DNA of 64,000 bases from Lentzea nigeriaca (GCF_016907955.1 NZ_JAFBCX010000015.1:1-64000); one strand, 5' to 3'. Counted from the first letter of the stretch, positions 42,842 to 51,352 are shown. Translations and numbers: made by a program. Notes: generated by a model from the letters alone, not told the origin.

Positions 42842-43684
42842 TCAACTGCTGGAAGAACTGCTGCAGCTGCTGCTACTGCTGCTGCAGCTCGAACTGCTGC
42901 AGCTACTGGAAGAACTGCCGCAGCTACTGCTGCTGTTGCAGCTGTTGCCGGAACAACTACTGCTGGAACAACTACTGCTGGAACAGCTGCTGGACGAGCA
43001 GGAGGACGACGCACAGCTGTGGTCGTAGCTGCTGCTGCAACCGCTGCCGCACCCGCCACCGTCCGAACGCGACTTCCTCTTGCCGTGGTGGTGGCGCATC
43101 GGGGCGATGCCCATCCCGACCCGCAGTCCGTACAACGCCACGGCGTCCACCCGGCCACGCGGGTTCCTCCGCGCGTACCCGAGGACGCCCTTGCCGATCG
43201 GCGTGAGCATCTTCTTGTCGCGCATCAGGAACGCCACGAACCAGGCGACGATCGTGACGGCCAGCAGGTTCCGGTCCCAGAACAACCCGGCCGCGAGGAA
43301 CGCGATGCCGAGCAGCACCAGCAGGACCCGGACCGCCGCCACACCGCCGCGTGTCTTGCCCCACTGGCGGCGCACCACCGCCTTGTCGACGAGGCTCCGG
43401 CGCAGCGCATCCATCTCCTGGCTGTGAGCCGTCGGCCCCACCACCAGGCCGATCGGACGGCCCACCCCGCCCAGCCCGGCGAGGATGTACGCCTCCAGCG
43501 CGGTCGTCGCGCCGTAGCCGTTCTGGTGGACGGCGGTCACGAGCCCCTCACGGGAGAACCGCACGAGACCGCCGTCCATCAACCGGGCCAGCGCGACCTC
43601 CGCCGCCCTGCCCGGTCCCCCTGCCAGGAACCCGATCTCCTCCGCGGTCCAGGTCGCCTGGTGCGGTGTCGAAGACTTGGCCAT
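42842..43684 (-). CDS. TIGR04222-type membrane protein with Cys/Ser tail, copy 2
   Basis: 280 residues from ATG 43684, six bases after GGGGAG. N-terminal WTAEEIGFLAGGPGRAAEVALARL matches copy 3, followed by a membrane hairpin (VLLVLLGIAFLAAGLFW, LLAVTIVAWFVAFLM), the segment RVDAVALYGLRVGMG, a His-rich basic patch (MRHHHGKRKSRS) and a tail of about 73 residues with 12 Cys spaced mostly by four or five Ser. The tail codons are nearly all AGC, AGT and TGC, giving a slippage-prone trinucleotide tract. Confidence 0.88.
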   Translation of the reverse strand: MAKSSTPHQATWTAEEIGFLAGGPGRAAEVALARLMDGGLVRFSREGLVTAVHQNGYGATTALEAYILAGLGGVGRPIGLVVGPTAHSQEMDALRRSLVDKAVVRRQWGKTRGGVAAVRVLLVLLGIAFLAAGLFWDRNLLAVTIVAWFVAFLMRDKKMLTPIGKGVLGYARRNPRGRVDAVALYGLRVGMGIAPMRHHHGKRKSRSDGGGCGSGCSSSYDHSCASSSCSSSSCSSSSCSSSSCSGNSCNSSSSCGSSSSSCSSSSCSSSSSSCSSSSSS

Positions 43685-43768
43685 CAGCACTCCCCTTCAC
43701 TGGAGCCAGTGCATCTTCGACGTGAGATCTCCCCCTGGGTTCCTGGCGTTACCTGAATCAGACCGGAA

Positions 43769-44662
43769 TCAGCCGCCCCCGCCGCAGCCTCCACCGCAGC
43801 CGCCGCCCCCGCCGCAACTGCTTCCGCAGGAAGAGCCGGACGAACACGAGGAAGAGCTCGACGAGCACGCGCTACCGCTGTAGCCGCCGGAACTACCGGC
43901 CGACGAGGCGAGCAGCGAGCTGCGCACCGCCAGGTCCGGGTACACCGCCAGGCCACCGAAGAGAACCAGCCCGGCCGCGCCCGCGTACAGCGCCTCGTCG
44001 GACGTGGCCGCCCTGCTGCCCGTGGTGCGCGCCTCGTCGAGCACGCGGTTCCCCTTGGAGGTGCGGATGTGCGTGCCGCGCCGCGTGAGGAGGAACAGCA
44101 GCACACCGGTGATGAAGAGCTGCAACGTCAGCCAGCCGACGGGCGCGGCGATCGCGAGGCCGTTGATCCAGCGCACGACACCGATCGCGAGCAGCACCCA
44201 CAACGCGACGGATCCCTTGCGCAGAGCGCTCTTCGCGACGTCTGGATGGACAACCAGGCCCATCTCCTGGAGCCTGCGGCCGATCGCGAGGACCACTTCG
44301 TCCTTGGCGACGGACGGGATCATGAGCTTGACGGTGCGGTTGGTGTAGCGCTGGCTGTCGGTGACGACGGCGCGGTCCACCGGGTTCGACGAACTCGAGG
44401 TGGAGGTGACCTGAACGGTGCCACGCCGTGAAGTGCGAAGCTCACCCGAGGTGAGCAACCGCGCGATGGACGTCTCGACCACGCGCCTTGGACCGCCCGC
44501 AAGATAGGCGAGCTCGTCCATGTCCAGGGAGCGCACGGGCTGAGTGCTGTGCCTCGCCCGCACGCGGACCCGAACGATGATCGCGACCAGCACCGCAAGC
44601 GCCAGCCCGATCCAGTACAGCTGAAGGAACTCAGGTCCGGACAATCCCCAAGGCCTCTGCAT
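43769..44662 (-). CDS. TIGR04222-type membrane protein with Cys/Gly tail, copy 1
   Basis: 297 residues from ATG 44662, just after GGGGGTGGG. It starts with a membrane helix (LYWIGLALAVLVAIIV), then the family domain MDELAYLAGGPRRVVETSIARLL, a membrane hairpin (VALWVLLAIGVV, LQLFITGVLLFLL), the segment EALYAGAAGLVLFGGLAVYPD and a tail with 6 Cys in Ser/Gly runs (SSGSSCGSSCGGGGGCGGGC). First gene of the five-gene cluster; 84 bases separate it from copy 2. Confidence 0.88.
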   Translation of the reverse strand: MQRPWGLSGPEFLQLYWIGLALAVLVAIIVRVRVRARHSTQPVRSLDMDELAYLAGGPRRVVETSIARLLTSGELRTSRRGTVQVTSTSSSSNPVDRAVVTDSQRYTNRTVKLMIPSVAKDEVVLAIGRRLQEMGLVVHPDVAKSALRKGSVALWVLLAIGVVRWINGLAIAAPVGWLTLQLFITGVLLFLLTRRGTHIRTSKGNRVLDEARTTGSRAATSDEALYAGAAGLVLFGGLAVYPDLAVRSSLLASSAGSSGGYSGSACSSSSSSCSSGSSCGSSCGGGGGCGGGCGGGG

Positions 44663-44912
44663 GCGACCCACCCCCTGACTGCCCCGAAAATGCTTCGGTG
44701 GCGTCCATGGTGTGGTCCGGGCCACATGCCCGCAATGCTTGTTGACGAAGCCTTAGGGTTGTCCGTCTTCTGTCAATAAGTGCTGGTTATGGCAGCTTTT
44801 CAGCTGGACGAGCCGCCATCGACTCCGCTGGAGCCTTCGCCGTCGGTACCGAAGAAGATCATTACGCCTCCCAGGTCGGGGTCCGGTGCGACCGGACTCG
44901 GGACTCAGTCTC

Positions 44913-45335
44913 CTATTCGGACGGAACGAGTTTCAAGGAGACGGAGTTGATGCAGTACCGCTGGTCCGTCGGCGTGGGATACCCCTCACCTTCGAAAACA
45001 TGCCCGAGGTGGCTGTGGCATGTGGCACACAACACTTCGACGCGGGTCATGCCGAGCGTGCGGTCCTCACGCAGGATGACAGAGTCTCCGGCCAGCGGCG
45101 AGAAGAACGACGGCCAGCCGCAGTGCGAGTCGAACTTGGTGTCACTGCGGAACAGCTCAGCTCCACACGCACGGCACTCGTAGACGCCCTCGGTCTTGGT
45201 CTCGGTGTACTCGCCGGTCCACGGACGCTCGGTGCCTGCCTGGCGCAGCACCGCGTACTCGGCGGGGTTCAGCTGGGCGCGCCATTCCTCCTCGGAACGC
45301 ACGACTTTGGGGGTGGCGCCGACAACAGGTTCCAT
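44913..45335 (-). CDS. msrB: peptide-methionine (R)-S-oxide reductase
   Basis: 140 residues with the MsrB zinc site (ECRACGAELF and CATCHSHLGHVF), CGWPSFF and the catalytic Cys in RYCINSVSLKL. It repairs methionine-R-sulfoxide using thioredoxin. A small ATG frame on the opposite strand at 44789-44950 overlaps its end. The 250 bases between it and the TIGR04222 gene hold nothing else convincing. Confidence 0.97.
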   Translation of the reverse strand: MEPVVGATPKVVRSEEEWRAQLNPAEYAVLRQAGTERPWTGEYTETKTEGVYECRACGAELFRSDTKFDSHCGWPSFFSPLAGDSVILREDRTLGMTRVEVLCATCHSHLGHVFEGEGYPTPTDQRYCINSVSLKLVPSE

Positions 45336-45427
45336 GTCCCTTTATAACGCGGGCACCCGTGCGGGGCTTCCCGGCGAACGCCGCGCGGGTCCCGTCGTAA
45401 CACGTGCGTAAGAAGTTCTCGTTTGGC

Positions 45428-45718
45428 TCAGAAGATGATGCTGAGGATGTCGCCCAGCGCGAACCAGATCGTCAGGATGACGCCGAGCAGGATCAGCCCG
45501 ACGACGATGACGGCCACCAGTCGCTGATGGCCCGTGGTGCGGTTCGCGGAGTCGGCGAAGTCCTGGACGCCCTCGAGGTAGCCCTCGACGGTGTAGCCAG
45601 GGCGTTCCCGCTTCATCCGGTCGAGGTGCTCGGCGAACGCCTGCGTCTCGGGGTCGTGCGGGTCGAGGCCGATCAGCTCCTCCTCGAACCTCTCGCGCTC
45701 GTCCTTCGAATCGCCCAT
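45428..45718 (-). CDS. small C-tail-anchored membrane protein
   Basis: 96 residues starting MGDSKDERERFEEELIGLDP. An acidic soluble part is followed by a single C-terminal membrane helix (VAVIVVGLILLGVILTIWFALG). Not a recognised family; it lies 23 bases after asparaginase on the same strand and may be co-transcribed with it. Confidence 0.75.
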   Translation of the reverse strand: MGDSKDERERFEEELIGLDPHDPETQAFAEHLDRMKRERPGYTVEGYLEGVQDFADSANRTTGHQRLVAVIVVGLILLGVILTIWFALGDILSIIF

Positions 45719-45741
45719 AACGCTCAGCGTAGTGCCAGACC

Positions 45742-46695
45742 TCAACTCGCCAGCGCGAGTGAGGGCTTGACGGCACCGACCGCGCGGCCGTGGCCGAGGA
45801 CCGGAACCGTGGCGAGGTCCTCGACCTTGCTGGCGTCCACGCCGAGCCGCTTGAGCACCGCCACGATGACGACCGCGCGGGCGCGCGACGAGCCGTCTGC
45901 GATCTTCAGCGCGACACCCTCACCGCTGGGCAGGCCGACGGCGTAGACACCTTCGGCGCCGTCCTTCGCGATCACGCCGGGCAGCGCGTCCATGAGGGCC
46001 GTGACGTCACGACCGGTGCCGCCGACCCACTGCGGGTAGGCGTTCATCGCGGCGGCGACGCGGTGTTCCAGCGTGCCCTCGGGCGCGGAGGCCAAGCGGC
46101 CGAACGCGCGCGCCAGGCCCGTGAGGCTGATGGCGAAGATCGGGGCCCCGCAGCCGTCGACGCCGACCTGGGCGACGGGCTCGCCGGCGACGTCCTCGAT
46201 CGTCTCGCGCGTGGCGACCTGCAGCGCGTGGGTCGGGTCCAGGTAGTTGTCCGTGGGCCAGCCGTTGACGACGCAGGTGGCGAGCATGGCGGCGTGCTTG
46301 CCCGAGCAGTTCATGTACTTCGGAGCGGCGGACAGGCCGCGGGCGAGGTGCTGGGCGCGGGCCTCGTCGCCGAGTGGGAGGTCGGGCGTGCACTGCAACG
46401 CGTCCTCGCCGAGACCGGCGGAGGCCAGGATCCGCAGCGCGCCCTCGACGTGGAAGTCCTCGCCCGAGTGCGAGGCGCAGGCCAGGGCGAGCAACTCGCC
46501 GTCGAGGTCGAGTCCGCTGCGGAGCATCGCGAGGGCCTGCAGCGGCTTGTTGGACGAGCGCGGGAACGCGACGTCGTCAGGCCGGCCGATGGACAGGCTG
46601 GCGGTGCCGGACGCGTCGGTCGCGACGACGCTGCCGTGGTGCACGGATTCCAGGAAGTCGCCCCGCCAGACCTCTGCCACAACCTCGTGTCCCAT
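45742..46695 (-). CDS. L-asparaginase II-like protein (PF06089 type)
   Basis: 317 residues starting MGHEVVAEVWRGDFLESVHHG. FPRSSNKPLQALAMLRSG, YMNCSGKHAAMLATCV and VGVDGCGAPIFAISL are characteristic of the thermolabile asparaginase (AnsA/Rhizobium etli type II) family, unrelated in fold to E. coli AnsB. It deamidates Asn to Asp. It faces a GntR regulator across a perfect palindrome, indicating control of amino-acid use. Confidence 0.92.
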   Translation of the reverse strand: MGHEVVAEVWRGDFLESVHHGSVVATDASGTASLSIGRPDDVAFPRSSNKPLQALAMLRSGLDLDGELLALACASHSGEDFHVEGALRILASAGLGEDALQCTPDLPLGDEARAQHLARGLSAAPKYMNCSGKHAAMLATCVVNGWPTDNYLDPTHALQVATRETIEDVAGEPVAQVGVDGCGAPIFAISLTGLARAFGRLASAPEGTLEHRVAAAMNAYPQWVGGTGRDVTALMDALPGVIAKDGAEGVYAVGLPSGEGVALKIADGSSRARAVVIVAVLKRLGVDASKVEDLATVPVLGHGRAVGAVKPSLALAS

Positions 46696-46726
46696 GTCGC
46701 CCCTCCCGCAAGCCGTAGAAAACTGC

Positions 46727-46742
46727 CAACTGTCGACAGTTG
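46727..46742. promoter_or_regulatory. perfect 16-bp palindrome between asparaginase and GntR genes
   Basis: CAACTGTCGACAGTTG is fully self-complementary and lies in the 93-base divergent spacer. GntR/FadR-subfamily proteins bind palindromes of this length, so it is the probable autoregulatory operator. Confidence 0.75.
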
Positions 46743-46788
46743 ACAACATGGATAATGTAACCAGGAGACGGCCGCTGCCGTCCAGAGC

Positions 46789-47448
46789 ATGGAGACGAAC
46801 GTGACACCTCCGCTGCACCTCAGTCTGGCCGGACAGGCCGTGGACGTCTTGCGCGAGCAGGTGCTGACTGGGGAAATCCCTCCAGGTTCGCGGGTCAACG
46901 AGGTCGAGGTGGCCCAGAAGCTCGGCATCAGTCGCGGGCCGTTGCGCGAGGCGATCCGGCACCTGGCGTCGGAGGGCCTCCTGACGCTCGTGCCACACCG
47001 GGGCGCGTTCGTGCCCGCCGCGGACTCCGACGAGGTCAAGGCGTTGTTCGAGCTGCGCACGGCCCTGGAGTGCGCAGCGGCGGAACTCGCGGCGTCGCGC
47101 CGCACCGACGTCGACCTGGTGCGGTTGCAGGAGGTGTGCGCGGAGAGCCGCCGCAACTACCGGGCGGGGCAGCCGTTCCCGTACCGGCTCGACCTCGCGT
47201 TCCACCAGACGCTGATCGACGCGGCCCGCAGCCCGCGCATCGCCGAGCAGGTCCGGCTCGTGCAGCAACGGGTGGTGCTCCTGCGCAGCGCCCTGGAGGA
47301 CGACCCGTCGCACCAGCACGCGTCGATGGACGACCACGACGAGCTCGTCAAAGCCATCGCGGACGGGGACGCGGCCACGGCGTCGACCGTGATGCGGCGG
47401 CACCTCTCCCGCGTGTGTGCGCAGATGCTGACGAGCCTCGACCACTGA
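46789..47448 (+). CDS. GntR-family regulator with FCD domain
   Basis: 219 residues. Winged HTH: DVLREQVLTGEIPPGSRVNE and VAQKLGISRGPLREAIRHL. The C-terminal FCD domain has metal-binding His/Asp in LDLAFHQTLIDA and HASMDDHDELVKAI. ATG 46789 is used; GTG 46801 is possible. Divergent to asparaginase with a palindromic operator between. Confidence 0.92.
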   Translation: METNVTPPLHLSLAGQAVDVLREQVLTGEIPPGSRVNEVEVAQKLGISRGPLREAIRHLASEGLLTLVPHRGAFVPAADSDEVKALFELRTALECAAAELAASRRTDVDLVRLQEVCAESRRNYRAGQPFPYRLDLAFHQTLIDAARSPRIAEQVRLVQQRVVLLRSALEDDPSHQHASMDDHDELVKAIADGDAATASTVMRRHLSRVCAQMLTSLDH

Positions 47449-47454
47449 CTTCGG

Positions 47455-47595
47455 TGGTATGACGCGGCCGTCGACGGGGTGGCCGCGGCCACGCAGCACC
47501 GAGTGCGCGCGCTCGCGGAGTCGGAGGGCTACGAGTCACCTGGCATGACCAGGTTGCAACAGGAGCTGACGATGGCCCTGCGGCTGTCAGCGTAG
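47455..47595 (+). pseudogene. unidentified C-terminal coding remnant
   Basis: A 46-codon open stretch WYDAAVDGVAAATQHRVRAL...GYESPGMTRLQQELTMALRLSA ending TAG, with about 85% GC at third positions, so it looks coding. There is no start near it and the upstream frame is closed by the GntR stop region. It is probably the surviving 3' end of a lost gene. I do not recognise the family. It overlaps the end of the SsgA-like gene. Confidence 0.35.
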
Positions 47596-47970
47596 GACCG
47601 TGTCGAGGAACGCGTCGGCGTCGAACCGCTCCGCACCGGACGGCACGAGCCGGTAGCTGGCGTCGAGGAACTTCCGCAGCGTGCCCGTGGCCAGCCGGAA
47701 CACGGTGACGTGCCGGTCGGAGATCAGCTCCAGCACCAGTGTCCGCCCGGCGGCCGGCCGCACCCGCACGTCGCCGATGCCCGCCATCTTCGTCATGCCC
47801 TCGGCGAGCAGGTCCCTGCCCATGATCCAGGTCGCGACCGCACCACCGGCGTGGAACTTCATCGTCACCGCGAACGGGTCGTCCGCCTGGTAGAGCAGCT
47901 CGGTCTCCACTCCGACGGTGCTGCCGTCCGGGCGGACGAAGTCGAAGACGGTGCGTGATGCGACCCGCAT
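47587..47970 (-). CDS. SsgA-like sporulation/cell-division protein
   Basis: 127 residues from ATG 47970, six bases after AGGGAG. VETELLYQADDPFAVTMKFH, WIMGRDLLAEGM and SGAERFDADAFLDTVL are the conserved SALP features. SsgA-like proteins are restricted to morphologically complex actinomycetes and control septum siting or spore wall processes. Monocistronic. Confidence 0.94.
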   Translation of the reverse strand: MRVASRTVFDFVRPDGSTVGVETELLYQADDPFAVTMKFHAGGAVATWIMGRDLLAEGMTKMAGIGDVRVRPAAGRTLVLELISDRHVTVFRLATGTLRKFLDASYRLVPSGAERFDADAFLDTVLR

Positions 47971-48237
47971 CGGGACTCCCTGAGGTGTTCGTTTGTGTTC
48001 GACAGTTCTCACGCAAACGACACCGAATCGGTTCACGGTGGCTTGTTGCCATTGCGAATTCCCTGCCTGGAGGCCCTGTGCGCACGGGCAGACCTGCAGA
48101 CCGCGGTCGGTGAGCACCGGCGAGCGTTCCCGCACGGGCTGACCGCGGAGGAGGAGCTTGATCAGGCGTTCGGCGTTGACGTCCGCGCGCCGCAACGGGT
48201 TCGCCAGGCCTGCCTCATGGTGCGATCATGCGCACTT
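47971..48237. other. intergenic stretch without a supported gene
   Basis: About 270 bases upstream of the SsgA-like gene. Open frames exist on both strands, but none has a ribosome binding site, recognised motif or consistent codon bias. It presumably holds the ssg promoter. Confidence 0.4.
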
Positions 48238-48960
48238 TCAGCGGCTGTCCACTTCGGAAAACCGAACCGATCCGATGAGTACCTGCTGATCGCCCACGGA
48301 CGTGCGGAACTCGCCGGTCGGCCAGTGCTCGATCCGCAGCTCGTCGCCGGGGAACGTCGGCGCGGTGAACCTGGCGTGCAGCTCGGTGAAGTTTCGGCCG
48401 CGCACGGTGATTCCGAGCGTGCACAGGCCGTGCAGGATCGGCTTCGGGAACCCCGCACGCCGCGCGAACTCCGGGTCGTGGTGCATCGGATTCACGTCAC
48501 CGGTCTCGCCGTACCGCAATGCCTGGACCTCCGACGTCTGGAAGTAGCTGACCTCGGCGTCGGTGTCCGGGACGTCGAACGTGCGGGTCTCGCCGCGTTC
48601 GCCGCCGAAGCCGCCTTCGCCCTTGACGAAACACGACGAGCGCGTCGAGGCGAAGTCGCAGTCCCACGTGCTGACGACGATCGCTCCCGAACCCTTGTCG
48701 TGGATCGCGGTCACGGTCTTGGTGACGACCGCCGAGCCGTGCGCGGGGAGCTTCCGGTGCAGCCACAGCGACTGCTCGGCGTGCAGGACCTGGGTCATGT
48801 CGGCGCCGGTCAGCCCCAGCTGCGGGCCGCCGTGCTGCAGCAACGGGATGGCGAACGCGGGGGAGTAGCCGCCCACCGCCGCCGCGTACACCCCGGCGTC
48901 GTCGGCCGACCAGGTGCGGACCTGTCGTTCGACGACGCCGAGGATGTCGTGCTGCAGCAT
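48238..48960 (-). CDS. MaoC-like (R)-specific enoyl-CoA hydratase
   Basis: 240 residues, double hot-dog arrangement. The N-terminal half is degenerate; the C-terminal half has the hydratase-2 motif YGETGDVNPMHHDPEFARRAGF with catalytic Asp and His, and PKPILHGLCTLG. It acts on acyl-CoA, consistent with the two upstream acyl-CoA dehydrogenases in the same operon (15-base gap). Confidence 0.9.
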   Translation of the reverse strand: MLQHDILGVVERQVRTWSADDAGVYAAAVGGYSPAFAIPLLQHGGPQLGLTGADMTQVLHAEQSLWLHRKLPAHGSAVVTKTVTAIHDKGSGAIVVSTWDCDFASTRSSCFVKGEGGFGGERGETRTFDVPDTDAEVSYFQTSEVQALRYGETGDVNPMHHDPEFARRAGFPKPILHGLCTLGITVRGRNFTELHARFTAPTFPGDELRIEHWPTGEFRTSVGDQQVLIGSVRFSEVDSR

Positions 48961-48975
48961 TCCCCCAAGATAGAG

Positions 48976-50145
48976 CTAACCGAGCGTGCCCCGGATGTGA
49001 GCGTGGCCCTTGAGGAGGTTGCGGGCGATCGTGCGGCGCTGGATCTCGTCGGTTCCCTCGTAGATGCGCAGCAGCCGCAGCTCGCGGTACCAGCGCTCGA
49101 TCGGCAGCTCGCGGGTGTAGCCCATGCCGCCGTGGATCTGCAGGACGCGGTCGACGATCTCGTTGGCCTTGATGCCGCCGTAGAGCTTCGCGATGGACTG
49201 CGCCTGCCGCGAGTCCTGCTTCTGGTCGACGAGCCACGCGGCGTGCAGCACGAGCCAGCGCAGCGCCTCGATCTCGACGGCGGAGTCCGCGATCATCCAC
49301 TGGATCGCCTGGTACTCGGCGATGGGCTGGCCGAACGTGACGCGGTTCTTGGCCTGCTCGATCGCCATCTCGACCAGCCGCTCGACACTGCCCAGCGCAC
49401 GGGCGGGCAGCAGGTAGCGGCCCTGGCCGATCCACTGCATCGCGAGGTGGAAGCCCTTGCCCTCCTCGCCGAGGATGTTCTCGTGCGGCACGCGGACGTT
49501 GTCGAACACGAGTGCCGCCGGACCCCACTGGCCCATGGTCGGGATCGGCTCGGACTTCCAGCCCATGTCGCGGTCGACGAGGAAGCACGTGACGCCGCCG
49601 TCGGCGCCCTTCTCCTTGTCCGTCACGGCGAACACCATCACGAAGTCGGCCTCGTTGCCCTGCGTGATGAACGTCTTCTCGCCGTTGATGACCCACTCGT
49701 CGCCGTCCCTCACGGCGGACGTGCGGATGGCCTTGGCGTCACTTCCGGCGCCGGGCTCGGTGATCGCGAAGCACGACACGCGTTCGCCGGAGATCGTCGG
49801 CAGCAGGTAGCGCTGCTTCTGCTCCTCGTTGCCGTGGAACAGGATGTTGTCCGCGTAGCCGCCGAACCGGAAGGGGACGAACGACCTGCCGAGCTCCGCT
49901 TCGATGAGCGCGGTCATCATCGCGCCGAGGCCCATGCCGCCGTACTCCTGCGGCGTGAGGACGCCGAAGAACCCGGCCTGCTTGGCCTTGTCCTGCAACG
50001 CCTTCAGCTCGTCCTTGGGCAGGCCCGGCTGGCCGGCGCGTTCCCGGCGCAGCACCTCCGGCTCCAGCGGGATGATCTCCTTGCGCACGAAGGTCCGCAC
50101 CCAGTCGCGGATCTCCTTCTGCTCTTCGTCGAGCGTGAAGTCCAT
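48976..50145 (-). CDS. acyl-CoA dehydrogenase
   Basis: 389 residues with CFAITEPGAGSDAKAIRTSA (FAD/substrate loop), WVINGEKTFITQG and the C-terminal LQIHGGMGYTRELPIERWYRELR with IYEGTDEIQRR. No Glu stands at the usual position just before GTDEIQ beyond E of YEG, which is the canonical catalytic base. Oxidises acyl-CoA to enoyl-CoA. Preceded by a second paralogue 21 bases upstream. Confidence 0.94.
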   Translation of the reverse strand: MDFTLDEEQKEIRDWVRTFVRKEIIPLEPEVLRRERAGQPGLPKDELKALQDKAKQAGFFGVLTPQEYGGMGLGAMMTALIEAELGRSFVPFRFGGYADNILFHGNEEQKQRYLLPTISGERVSCFAITEPGAGSDAKAIRTSAVRDGDEWVINGEKTFITQGNEADFVMVFAVTDKEKGADGGVTCFLVDRDMGWKSEPIPTMGQWGPAALVFDNVRVPHENILGEEGKGFHLAMQWIGQGRYLLPARALGSVERLVEMAIEQAKNRVTFGQPIAEYQAIQWMIADSAVEIEALRWLVLHAAWLVDQKQDSRQAQSIAKLYGGIKANEIVDRVLQIHGGMGYTRELPIERWYRELRLLRIYEGTDEIQRRTIARNLLKGHAHIRGTLG

Positions 50146-50166
50146 TTCATCTCCTTGAGGAACGCC

Positions 50167-51312
50167 CTAGAAAAAGGCACTGATGCCCGTCAGCTCGCGA
50201 CCGATGAGCAGTTTCTGGATCTGGCTGGTGCCCTCGTAGAGGGTGGTGACGCGGGCGTCCCGGAGGTACTTGCCCACCGGGTACTCGTCGATGTAGCCGT
50301 AGCCGCCGAAGACCTGGATGGCGTTGTTGGCGACTCTCACGGCGGCTTCGCTGGCGTAGAGCTTGGCCATGCTGGCCTCGGTCCTGAACGGCTGGTCGCG
50401 GTCGGCCAGGTCGGCCACGCGCCAGGTGAGCAGCCTGGCGGCGTCGGTCTCCACGGCCATGTCCGCGAGGAGTTCCTGCACGAGCTGGAAGCCCGCGATG
50501 GGCTTGCCGAACTGCTCGCGCTCTCCTGCGTACTTGAGCGCTGCCTCGAAGGCTCCTCTGGCGGCGCCGACGCAGCCTGCCGCGACGGACATGCGGCCCT
50601 TGTCCAGGGCGCCCATCGCGAGTTTGAAGCCTTCCTCGCTGAGCAGGGCGTCGTGCGGGACCTCGACGTCGTCGAGGGTGATCTCGGCGGTGGCCTGGCC
50701 ACGCATGCCGAGCTTGCCCTTGATCTCGGTGGCGGTGAAGCCGTTCGTGTCCGTCGGGACGAGGAAGGCACTGATGCCCTTCGGGCCTGGTCCGCCGGTG
50801 CGGGCGAAGACCAGCGCCACGTCCGCCCACGTGCCGTTGGTGATGAAGACCTTGCGGCCGTTGAGAACCCAGCCGGTGTCGGACCTGGTGGCCTTGGTGG
50901 TGAGGCTGCCGGCGTCGCTTCCCGTGCCGGGTTCGGTGAGCGCGAAACAGCCCAGCTTCGTGCCCGCGGTGAGGTCCGGCAGCCAGCGCTGCTTCTGCTC
51001 CTCTGTGCCGTGCTTCGCGATCGACTTCGCGACCAGCCCGAGCGACACCGAGATGATGCCCCTGACGGCGCTGTCGCCGCGCGCGACCTCTTCGAGCACC
51101 AGGCAGTAGGCGAGGTTGTCGCCGCCCGACCCGCCGTAGCGCTCGTCGATGCCGAGCCCGAGGAACCCGACCTCGCCGAGCGCGGGGACCAGCTCCCTGT
51201 CGATCGCCTCCTCGCGGTCCCAGCGTGTCGCGTTGGGGACGATGCGCTCATCAGTGAAGCGTCGCGCCAGCTCCCTGAGCTGCCGGTGTTCGTCCGAAAG
51301 CGTCAAGTCCAC
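50167..51312 (-). CDS. acyl-CoA dehydrogenase
   Basis: 381 residues, starting GTG at 51312. Motifs CFALTEPGTGSDAGSLTTKA, WVLNGRKVFITNG, and IQVFGGYGYIDEYPVGKYLRDARV with TLYEGTSQIQK (catalytic Glu in YEG). First gene of the operon with acyl-CoA dehydrogenase 2 and a MaoC hydratase, divergent from a TetR regulator whose operator overlaps its promoter. Confidence 0.95.
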   Translation of the reverse strand: MDLTLSDEHRQLRELARRFTDERIVPNATRWDREEAIDRELVPALGEVGFLGLGIDERYGGSGGDNLAYCLVLEEVARGDSAVRGIISVSLGLVAKSIAKHGTEEQKQRWLPDLTAGTKLGCFALTEPGTGSDAGSLTTKATRSDTGWVLNGRKVFITNGTWADVALVFARTGGPGPKGISAFLVPTDTNGFTATEIKGKLGMRGQATAEITLDDVEVPHDALLSEEGFKLAMGALDKGRMSVAAGCVGAARGAFEAALKYAGEREQFGKPIAGFQLVQELLADMAVETDAARLLTWRVADLADRDQPFRTEASMAKLYASEAAVRVANNAIQVFGGYGYIDEYPVGKYLRDARVTTLYEGTSQIQKLLIGRELTGISAFF

Positions 51313-51325
51313 GGGCCCTCCCGAA

Positions 51326-51346
51326 TAACCGAACAGTGTTAGGTTA
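51326..51346. promoter_or_regulatory. candidate TetR operator between acyl-CoA dehydrogenase operon and its regulator
   Basis: TAACC at 51326-51330 and GGTTA at 51342-51346 are inverted around GAACAGTGTTA in the 40-base divergent spacer. The site would overlap both promoters. Confidence 0.55.
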
Positions 51347-51352
51347 ACTCAC

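Noticed and set aside
44789-44950. 53-codon ATG frame upstream of the TIGR04222 genes on the opposite strand
   Set aside because: Codon bias is weak, no ribosome binding site is present, and its 3' third overlaps msrB. The FQLD near its start is probably chance.
47971-48237. Minus-strand N-terminal extension of the SsgA-like protein
   Set aside because: AGGGAG at proper spacing marks ATG 47970, and the extension has no SALP similarity.
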